Shown here: positions 1-5,757 of the stretch, piece after piece
How positions within the stretch are numbered: position 1 is the stretch's first letter
How the letters are laid out: each line of letters opens with the position of its first letter
NCBI GenBank assembly: GCA_016210395.1
Contig: JACQUI010000294.1
Span: 1-28,795, forward strand
Direction of reading: 5' to 3'
Origin: Chloroflexota bacterium
GTDB taxonomy: Bacteria > Chloroflexota > Dehalococcoidia > Lucifugimonadales > JACPCL1
Length of the DNA stretch: 28,795 nt
The notes under the pieces: generated by a model
What the model saw: only the letters and a program-made list of their open reading frames with translations
The model's database searches: none
Told to the model about the DNA's origin: nothing
Translations under genes and position numbers: made by a program

Positions 1-95
1 AGGCCGCCGGGGTCCACTTTGACCAGTTGACCATCGCCACGCCGCTGCAGGCCCGGGCCTTCGAACTGCTGGGCTTCACGCCAGCCAGCGTGTAG
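1..95 (+). CDS. C-terminal end of an unidentified protein, cut by the window edge
   Basis: An open frame enters from the left edge (codons start at base 3) and ends at a TAG at 93-95, giving the last 30 residues of a protein. The visible tail contains FDQLTIATPLQARAFELLGF. Codon use is GC-rich and looks coding. The phrase 'TPLQ-A-FELLG' reminded me of the C-terminal tails of some transposases, but that is a weak recollection and I do not assign a family. No start can be seen. Confidence 0.5.
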   Translation, partial: AAGVHFDQLTIATPLQARAFELLGFTPASV

Positions 96-134
96 ACAGC
101 AAAACTCCGCCGCAGCGCAAGAAACGAAGCTGTC

Positions 135-389
135 TTGCCTCATAGCGTTCGGAAGTTCAGATTAGGCATTGGTCAAGACGTTGGCGCCTTTGTTGTTGTG
201 CGCCAGGTTTGGAAGGATTCACCCTTCGTCGGAAAAGCGCTGTCGATGATCCTCGTAATTAACGGAATCCCTACCTTGCTTTTTCTGGGATCCTATGGGC
301 TTCTTGCGGGATTCCTTGTGCTTGCGGCCCCTGGGATTCTTCATATCCTCGTCGCTACGGCTGCAAACAGCTTCCTCAAGCAACGGTAG
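135..389 (+). CDS. Doubtful small hydrophobic protein
   Basis: An 84-codon open frame from a TTG, with no convincing ribosome binding site. Residues 33-78 are strongly hydrophobic and could form two membrane helices, and an in-frame ATG at 246-248 could be the true start of a still shorter protein. An overlapping minus-strand frame (219-542) is lower in plausibility because it is charged and low-complexity. Base composition here is less GC-rich than the neighbouring genes. It may be a real small membrane protein, a remnant of a larger gene, or non-coding sequence; I favour neither strongly. Confidence 0.22.
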   Translation: MPHSVRKFRLGIGQDVGAFVVVRQVWKDSPFVGKALSMILVINGIPTLLFLGSYGLLAGFLVLAAPGILHILVATAANSFLKQR

Positions 390-470
390 GGCTTTTGCAG
401 CCTGGCATTTCTTCTGTTCATCTTCTTCCCGGCCCTGCTCTGTTGCATTGGCGAACAGCTTGCTGAGACA

Positions 471-503
471 GCGATAGCCGCTCGCTGAGCGAGCGGCTAT
501 CGC
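471..503. repeat. Perfect 15-bp inverted repeat with 3-nt loop
   Basis: Arms at 471-485 (gcgatagccgctcgc) and 489-503 are exact reverse complements around a TGA loop. It lies downstream of the minus-strand AHSA1-VOC gene that ends at 573. It could end that transcript, although there is no clear T-run on either side. The rest of 96-572 shows only the doubtful ORF at 135. Confidence 0.75.
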
Positions 504-572
504 ACGTGTAGTGGACGCGGTAGCAATGACGGGGACCGTCAAACTGTCCAGACTCCTGGGGCCAGCCGATTG

Positions 573-1448
573 CTACATCGGGTTGGACTTCAGCAGGCCG
601 ATGACGTGGCCTTCCGGGTCGGCGAACATGGCGATGGTGACCCCCTCCGTCACCTTGGTGACCGGCATGAGCATCGTGCCGCCGGCCCGGGTCACCCTGT
701 CCAGGGACGCCTGTGGGTCCTCGACCTCAATGTAGATGGTCACGCGGGAGGAATCCCCGTTGCCTCCCTCACCGATGCCGCCTGCAATGCCCTTGCCCTC
801 GTTGTCCAGCAGGCTGTAGTTGCCCATTTCGGGCATCGGAGGGCTGAGTTTCCATCCAAAAACGTCCCCGTAGAACTTCTGAAGTCTGACGGCATCCTTG
901 CCGATGATCTCGAACCAGGTCACCGGGTTGGACATTGTGCTTGTCCTTGTCGCCAGAACTTCGGCCAGCTTGTCGAAGGACTCGTTCCAGCCGGCCCCCG
1001 CCCCCTCGCTATGCTCGCCCGCGGGCATGCCCCCATGCCGCAGGGTCATCCTGGTCTTGCCGCCAACCTCTTCGAGCGTCATCGTCACCACCATTTCCAG
1101 GGGGAAGTCCTCGCCCATCCCGTAGTGCGAGCCAGGGACCACGTTGCCTTTCTCGTCGGCGAAGCTATCTGTGCAGACGATCCGCTCCATGGGAACGATT
1201 TCGCGGTACACGCCCGTGCTCCAGTAGTCCTTGCCATCGGGACTGCGCATGCAGTTGACGTACTTGCCTCCGACGCGGAGGTCTATCTTGCACGCGGGCG
1301 CGGTGAACCCTTTCGGGCCCCACCAGCGCATGAGGCGCTCTGGTTCGGTCCACGCCTTCCACACAAGCTCGCGCGGCGCGTCGAAGGTGCGTGTGATGAC
1401 GAGATCGCTGGTCATTTGCTTGGCCTTGGGTTCGCGAGTAGTGGTCAT
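573..1448 (-). CDS. AHSA1 (SRPBCC) domain fused to a VOC/glyoxalase-like domain
   Basis: A 291-residue cytoplasmic protein. Residues ~18-160 match the AHSA1/START-like SRPBCC fold: the opening 'TRTFDAPRELVWKAWTEPE', then RWWGP, an RVGGKY strand, and a closing helix with WNESFDKLAE. Residues 172-291 are a VOC-type domain, starting MSNPVTWFEI and including YGDVFGW and, near the end, FADPEGHVIGL. Each half is normally a free-standing protein, the second often annotated as glyoxalase/bleomycin-resistance-like. The start at 1448 is preceded by a strong GGAGGAGGAG Shine-Dalgarno; the frame continues upstream but without one. Only about five codons join the domains, and Met172 has an AAGGA about 8 nt upstream, so a separate second product is possible. 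The substrate is unknown; AHSA1-like and VOC proteins commonly bind small hydrophobic or metal-coordinated ligands. Confidence 0.85.
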   Translation of the reverse strand: MTTTREPKAKQMTSDLVITRTFDAPRELVWKAWTEPERLMRWWGPKGFTAPACKIDLRVGGKYVNCMRSPDGKDYWSTGVYREIVPMERIVCTDSFADEKGNVVPGSHYGMGEDFPLEMVVTMTLEEVGGKTRMTLRHGGMPAGEHSEGAGAGWNESFDKLAEVLATRTSTMSNPVTWFEIIGKDAVRLQKFYGDVFGWKLSPPMPEMGNYSLLDNEGKGIAGGIGEGGNGDSSRVTIYIEVEDPQASLDRVTRAGGTMLMPVTKVTEGVTIAMFADPEGHVIGLLKSNPM

Positions 1449-1580
1449 GTTCTCCTCCTCCTCCGTTTGCTGGTGGTCAACCCTGGGGACCGAAGACGGC
1501 GGTAGCGGTTGCTGGAAACTGGATGAGCAGTTTCTTAGCATACAAAGCACACTACTTCAGGGATAGCCTCATGTCAAGCG

Positions 1581-1609
1581 GTCTTTCTGGGAGCATCAGC
1601 GTCTTTCGG
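1581..1609. repeat. CGAAAGACCCTG-family repeat, diverged copy
   Basis: The segment GTCTTTCTGGGAGCATCAGC followed by GTCTTTCGG shares its core (CTGGGAGCATCAG-GTCTTTCG) with the better copy at 1839-1874. The left arm is shortened, so the hairpin is lost here. Confidence 0.6.
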
Positions 1610-1838
1610 TAGTCTTGGGCGAAGGGATGATGAGAAATAGGTGCGACGGGCCCACTGTCCCGACGTTGTCGTGGACTCGCGACATAGTCGGAACCGTGGC
1701 CCTGCGAAAGGCGATGGTCTGAGGGATTCTTCGCGAGTCGGCGCGGCATTGGGACCGAAGGTATTCGACCACCCCGCTCTAGAATGACAGTGTGCGTCGC
1801 CGATGCTCACAACCATCACTGGCCATAGATTCCGATCA

Positions 1839-1874
1839 CCGAAAGACCCTGCTGGGAGCATCAGGGTCTTTCGA
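1839..1874. repeat. CGAAAGACCCTG-family repeat, intact hairpin copy
   Basis: Perfect 12-bp arms CGAAAGACCCTG (1840-1851) and CAGGGTCTTTCG (1862-1873) flank the 10-nt loop CTGGGAGCAT. Related copies are at 1581, 2017, 26915 and 27021, all between genes. Confidence 0.75.
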
Positions 1875-1920
1875 TTCTCAGTGTCTGTTTTGCAGGCCGA
1901 CGTTTCACCCTCCCCGCTAT

Positions 1921-1972
1921 CCTCTCCCGTCAAGGGAGAGGAAGCAGTGCCTTCCCCCTTGACGGGGGAAGG
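1921..1972. repeat. Pair of mirror-image hairpins with complementary loops
   Basis: Hairpin 1 has arms CCTCTCCC (1921-1928) and GGGAGAGG (1934-1941) with loop GTCAA. Hairpin 2 has arms CCTTCCCCC (1950-1958) and GGGGGAAGG (1964-1972) with loop TTGAC. The two loops are reverse complements, and the second hairpin is essentially an inverted copy of the first, so the block can also fold as one larger stem. Confidence 0.7.
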
Positions 1973-2016
1973 TTAGGATAGGGGCGAAGCGTTCGCCGGC
2001 AAATGGGGCCGGACAA

Positions 2017-2040
2017 CCGAAAGACCCTGTCTGGGAGCGG
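2017..2040. repeat. CGAAAGACCCTG-family repeat, half copy
   Basis: CCGAAAGACCCTGTCTGGGAGC repeats the left arm and loop of the 1839-1874 element but lacks the right arm. It ends about 75 bases upstream of the peptidase ribosome binding site. Confidence 0.6.
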
Positions 2041-2124
2041 GGATTGCCCCTGTGCAGCGCCCCGCCGTTGCCCGATAATACGGGGCATTCCGGCGCGCCA
2101 CACTACCCCGCACAGGAGGCAGTC

Positions 2125-4089
2125 ATGGCCCTTCGAGGCTACCAGGTAGAGGACCTCTTCCGCCTGAAGACGGTGGCGGACCCGCAAATCAGCTCCGACG
2201 GCAGGCGCATCGCATACGTGGTGACGGAGATTGACGCAAAGGCCGACGGCTACCGCTCCGCCATATGGGTCGCGGAAGACAGCGCAGCGCCCAGGCAGCT
2301 TACCTCGGGCGGCAAGAGCGACGCCCAGCCACGGTGGTCGCCCGACGGCCGCTATTTGGCGTTCCTCTCCAACCGCGCGGGCAACGCCAACCAGCTCTAC
2401 CTGCTGCCCATGACCGGCGGCGACCCGGCCAAGCTCACCGAGCTTCCCCGGGGCGTCAACGAGATCGCGTGGTCGCCCAGGAGCGACGCCATCGCCTTCA
2501 CCTCTCGCACCGGCGGCGCGCAGGCGGCGGCAGGGCAGACGCCGCCGCCCAGGGTGATCACCTCCTTCAAGCACAAGGTGAACGGCCAGGGCTTCTCCGA
2601 CGGCAGCCGCCTGCACGTCTTCGTGCTCAGCCTGGAGGGCGGCCAGCCGAAGCAGCTCACCGACGGCGACTGGGACGACGCCCAGATCGCCTGGTCGCCG
2701 GACGGAGGCGAGATCGCGTTCATCTCGGCGCGGCACGAGCGGCGCGACTGGGACTCGGCTGAGGACGTGTGGACGGTGCCGGTGGCAAGCGGCGCGGCGC
2801 GCCGGTTGACGAAAGGGCAGGGGGCCTTCGCCGCGCCCGCCTTCTCGCCCGATGGGAAGACCATCGCCTTCACCGGCGTGGGCGACCCCGAGGACACCGC
2901 AGGCAAGAACTCGCGCGTGTGGGTCGTGCCGGCCCAGGGCGGCGAGCTTCGCGACCTGACCGCCCGCTTCACCCGGAGCATCGTTGCCGGGCCGCTGGCG
3001 CCGGGGGCGCCGCCCGCGCCCGTCCAGTGGGCCGCCGACGGCCGCTCCATCCTGGCGCGTGTGCACGACGGCGCGGACACACACCTGTACCGCTTCTCGC
3101 TGCGGGACGGCGGGGCGGCGCGGGTCCTGGGCGGCGAGCGGTGCGTCACCGCGTTCTCCGCTGCCAACAACGGGGCGATGGCCTGCCTCATCACCTCGCA
3201 GACCACTCCACCGGAGGTCTACCGCACCGACGCAAGGGGATCGGAAGAGGCCAGGGTCTCGGACGCCAACGACGCGCTCACGTCAGAGCTGCGTTTCCCG
3301 GAGATCGAGCCGCTTCGCGTGGCGCTGCCCGGCGGCGCGGCCATCGAGGGGTGGGTCATCAAGCCCCTGGACATGCAACGGGGCAAGACGTACCCGCTGG
3401 CGCTGGACATCCACGGCGGCCCGCACGCGGCGTTCCAGCACCAGTTCCAGGGCTCGTACCCGCTGGCGCTGGCGTCGCATGGGTGCGGCGTGGTGCAGAT
3501 GAACCCCCAAGGCAGCACCGGCTGGGGCGAGGAGTTCGCACGCTCCCTCCACGGCGGCCGGGGCGAGCGCGACTTCCCTGAGCTGATGGCAGCCGTGGAC
3601 CAGGTGATCGCCCAAGGGTGGGTTGACACGGACAGGCTTGGCGTCACCGGCTACTCCTACGGCGGCTACATGACCGGCTGGGCCGTGACTCACACCAACC
3701 GCTTCAAAGCCGCCGTCTGGGGCGCGGGCGTCGCCAACCTATACACCATGTTCGCACACACCGACTCCACGGTGCAGCGCTACGCAGAGAACGGCGGCGA
3801 CCCGTGGAGCATGCGCGAGCAGTACCTGCGCCTCTCGCCCATCAGCTACGTGCAGAACGCCAAGACGCCCATCCTGCTGATGCACGGCGAGGCCGACCTG
3901 CGCTGCAACACCATCCAGTCCGACGAGTTCTTCACTGCCTTACGCTATCACGGCGTGGAGGCCGTGCTGGTGCGCTACCCGGGCGAGCACCACGGCTTCC
4001 GCCAGCAGGGCAAGCCCTCCAACCGCCTAGACTATGACCAGCGGCTGATGGCCTGGTTCGGCGAGCGGCTGGGGCTGGGGAAGGGGTGA
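2125..4089 (+). CDS. S9 family serine peptidase (acylaminoacyl-peptidase / dipeptidyl-peptidase like)
   Basis: A 654-residue cytoplasmic peptidase of the prolyl oligopeptidase clan that releases N-terminal residues or cleaves short peptides. The N-terminal ~380 residues are a TolB-like beta-propeller with repeated WSPDG-x-x-(I/L)-A-F motifs (for example RWSPDGRYLAFLSNR and IAWSPDGGEIAFISAR). The C-terminal ~260 residues are an alpha/beta hydrolase. The catalytic triad is visible: Ser511 in GYSYGGYM, Asp591 in HGEADLRCN, and His623 in GEHHGF. The oxyanion region DIHGGPHA is present. The ATG at 2125 has AGGAGG five bases upstream, so earlier in-frame starts are not used. There is no signal peptide. 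The gene stands alone, followed by a hairpin at 4165-4198. Whether it is an acylaminoacyl-peptidase or a dipeptidyl-peptidase cannot be told from sequence alone. Confidence 0.95.
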   Translation: MALRGYQVEDLFRLKTVADPQISSDGRRIAYVVTEIDAKADGYRSAIWVAEDSAAPRQLTSGGKSDAQPRWSPDGRYLAFLSNRAGNANQLYLLPMTGGDPAKLTELPRGVNEIAWSPRSDAIAFTSRTGGAQAAAGQTPPPRVITSFKHKVNGQGFSDGSRLHVFVLSLEGGQPKQLTDGDWDDAQIAWSPDGGEIAFISARHERRDWDSAEDVWTVPVASGAARRLTKGQGAFAAPAFSPDGKTIAFTGVGDPEDTAGKNSRVWVVPAQGGELRDLTARFTRSIVAGPLAPGAPPAPVQWAADGRSILARVHDGADTHLYRFSLRDGGAARVLGGERCVTAFSAANNGAMACLITSQTTPPEVYRTDARGSEEARVSDANDALTSELRFPEIEPLRVALPGGAAIEGWVIKPLDMQRGKTYPLALDIHGGPHAAFQHQFQGSYPLALASHGCGVVQMNPQGSTGWGEEFARSLHGGRGERDFPELMAAVDQVIAQGWVDTDRLGVTGYSYGGYMTGWAVTHTNRFKAAVWGAGVANLYTMFAHTDSTVQRYAENGGDPWSMREQYLRLSPISYVQNAKTPILLMHGEADLRCNTIQSDEFFTALRYHGVEAVLVRYPGEHHGFRQQGKPSNRLDYDQRLMAWFGERLGLGKG

Positions 4090-4164
4090 GGGAGAGACTC
4101 CGCCCCGCGAACGACCGCAACTTGCCCGCCACACCTCACAGGGTGAGGATGGTAGCAACACAAC

Positions 4165-4198
4165 AAAGGACCCCAGGCCCAAAGTCCTGGGGTCCTTT
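4165..4198. terminator. Strong hairpin between the peptidase gene and a convergent gene
   Basis: Perfect 13-bp arms AAAGGACCCCAGG (4165-4177) and CCTGGGGTCCTTT (4186-4198) surround an 8-nt loop. The plus-strand side ends in TTTCA, and on the minus strand the stem ends CTTTG. It lies between the ends of two convergent genes (4089 and 4224) and could terminate both; the T-runs are short, so efficiency is uncertain. Confidence 0.7.
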
Positions 4199-4223
4199 CA
4201 GTCAACGCGTGTCTACCCGCGCG

Positions 4224-4988
4224 TCATCGGCGCCGGCGCGAGGGAGAGGGATCAGAAGGCGGCGGAGGAGGAACAGGTACACCTCCGTCCACTATTGGTT
4301 CCGGCTGCAACTCGCCTACCGGCGCTCTGGCGAACTGCTCAGCCATTCTCAACAAGTCAACGCTCGAGTGGGCTTTGGATATGAGCGCGACGTATGTATT
4401 GTTCTGCCACCACCCAACTGAGCTCGGATTCTCATATGGCCGACCCCAGACCAGCACTGTACGGCGCTCGTAGATCTTTCCATCCCACTGGCCCACTTTT
4501 ACTAGCTGGAGTTCGCCACCGCTATCTTCCACAACCGCCCTGATATTTGGCCGAGACCGATTGTCGACAGAGAGGCTGACTCCGTTGGCGAATATGATGC
4601 GGATATGTTCGTCGCCCCACTGCCCAGCGGCTGGGGCCCACACCTCGACAGGCGCCCATTCTCCTGCAAGAGCCGGCGGGAAAGGTATCTCGAAACCCAC
4701 TCGCGCCTGGGCCTGGGCTACCGAGTCCACGCGCTCCGCCCCAGGAAAGGGCGTGTCGCTGCTTCTTCTTTCCGCCGCCAGGTCGTTGCTGCTGGGTCCA
4801 TTGACATGAGAGGGGGACTGATAGCCTGTGCCTGCGGGGCTTGCACCAGCCGGGGCAGGAGCAGCGGCTATTTGATCGCCCGCTCTAAACCCACTCCAGT
4901 AGATGCTGAACCCCAGGATGGCCAGAGAGACCACGACGAACAGCGCTCGAACACTTGTAGCCTGCAGGATTTTCGTAGCGTATCGCAT
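4224..4988 (-). CDS. Single-pass membrane-anchored protein of unknown function with a DUF4367-like domain
   Basis: A 254-residue protein. Residues ~14-32 form one membrane helix after a short basic N-terminus, and the rest is predicted outside the membrane. Residues 38-80 are a low-complexity Ala/Pro/Ser linker. Residues ~95-225 form a globular region with the look of DUF4367-type lipoprotein/anti-sigma-associated domains: paired strands on 'FPPAL.GEWAPVEVW', a QWG-x-EHI-R-IIF strand, the aromatic GWWQNN turn, then 'ALISKAHSS-DLLRMAEQF'. The C-terminus is Pro-rich and ends in four arginines. A weak AGGGAA lies upstream of the ATG. The gene follows another minus-strand gene after 54 bases and may be co-transcribed. 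Function is unknown; the domain name is from pattern memory only. Confidence 0.7.
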   Translation of the reverse strand: MRYATKILQATSVRALFVVVSLAILGFSIYWSGFRAGDQIAAAPAPAGASPAGTGYQSPSHVNGPSSNDLAAERRSSDTPFPGAERVDSVAQAQARVGFEIPFPPALAGEWAPVEVWAPAAGQWGDEHIRIIFANGVSLSVDNRSRPNIRAVVEDSGGELQLVKVGQWDGKIYERRTVLVWGRPYENPSSVGWWQNNTYVALISKAHSSVDLLRMAEQFARAPVGELQPEPIVDGGVPVPPPPPSDPSPSRRRR

Positions 4989-5042
4989 ATGCGTTCTTCC
5001 CTGTGACGTTGGACCTCTTGATTGCAGACGCTAGCGCTGCTC

Positions 5043-5513
5043 TTACGGCGTCCACCATTCCGTAGCGTCTACCAAGATCGGGGCTGAGTGTGGGTCGGTG
5101 TCGATTGGCGTTGTGCTGGACCACGCGTAGCACTGGGTGGGTGTGCATTTCACAAGGTCCCACCATTCACCATAGGTCGAGTTGCACGAGCCATGGTTTT
5201 CCCGGAACGATCCGGGCTTCCCTGATGAAAACCCAAGGGACTGACTGTGTTTCAACTGGCCGTCTACATACCACACCCAACGGCTGTCGCCGGAATTCCC
5301 GATCTGGAACACGTGGTTGCCCAACGCGGCAGTTCCAAGGGGAAGAATATTGTAGACTCCCTCGTCAATCCACACTGCAAACAACTGTCGTTCTCCAAGG
5401 TAGTCATACTCGTCCCATCCCAATTCCACATCATTATCGTCGTTGCGCAGCGCGTCTATCGAGCTTATGTATTTTTGAGGAGCTGTTGCATTCCAAACTC
5501 CGTTCGACCCCAC
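5043..5513 (-). CDS. Exported-looking protein of unknown function, N-terminus missing or frameshifted
   Basis: From a GTG at 5511-5513 this frame encodes 156 residues rich in Trp, Tyr, Gly and Asn, with many short strands (FAVWIDEGVYN, GNHVFQIGN, SRWVWYVDGQL), suggesting a beta-sandwich. Four cysteines fit an extracytoplasmic location. The frame stays open upstream to a TGA at 5625-5627, and that extra stretch (LLLSGPRGLAEA..., then SGCEVVDWEVGEEE) reads like the end of a signal peptide plus mature sequence, but it has no usable start. An ATG at 5626-5628 lies in another frame. The gene may have lost its start by a frameshift, or be translated from the GTG. It is followed after 54 bases by the anchored protein at 4224-4988. 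No family recognised. Confidence 0.55.
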   Translation of the reverse strand: MGSNGVWNATAPQKYISSIDALRNDDNDVELGWDEYDYLGERQLFAVWIDEGVYNILPLGTAALGNHVFQIGNSGDSRWVWYVDGQLKHSQSLGFSSGKPGSFRENHGSCNSTYGEWWDLVKCTPTQCYAWSSTTPIDTDPHSAPILVDATEWWTP

Positions 5514-5757
5514 TACCCACTCCCAATTCCCCGTACTCTCCTCCTCCCCGACCTCCCAATCGACAACCTCGCATCCGCTGTGAGTCGCCTCAGCCAGGCC
5601 CCGTGGCCCTGACAGGAGCAGCCCTCATACGAAGCTAGGTCTCGTATCTACGTCCCTGTGCAGGCAAGGTCGAGGCATGTGGGAGGCCATTCAACGTCTG
5701 CTTGCCCCACCACCCCCCTTCCCCTATGATTGGGGCGCGCATTGTTGGTGAGCGCCT

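Larger units (their letters stand above)
1449..2124. other. Gene-free stretch rich in hairpin repeats
   Basis: This 676-base gap contains open frames only in shadow or repeat sequence. It holds a repeat family around CGAAAGACCCTG (three sites, listed separately) and a pair of mirror-image hairpins at 1921-1972. The middle part, about 1660-1800, resembles the scattered non-coding intergenic sequence common in these genomes. The Shine-Dalgarno of the peptidase gene lies at 2114-2119. I see no RNA gene. Confidence 0.5.

Noticed and set aside
1574..1933. A 119-residue minus-strand open frame.
   Set aside because: It is built mostly from repeat and AT/GC-skewed intergenic sequence, has no ribosome binding site and shows no protein-like features.
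1930..3206. Long minus-strand open frames opposite the peptidase gene (384 and 269 codons).
   Set aside because: They are antisense shadows of a high-GC gene with clear catalytic motifs on the plus strand.
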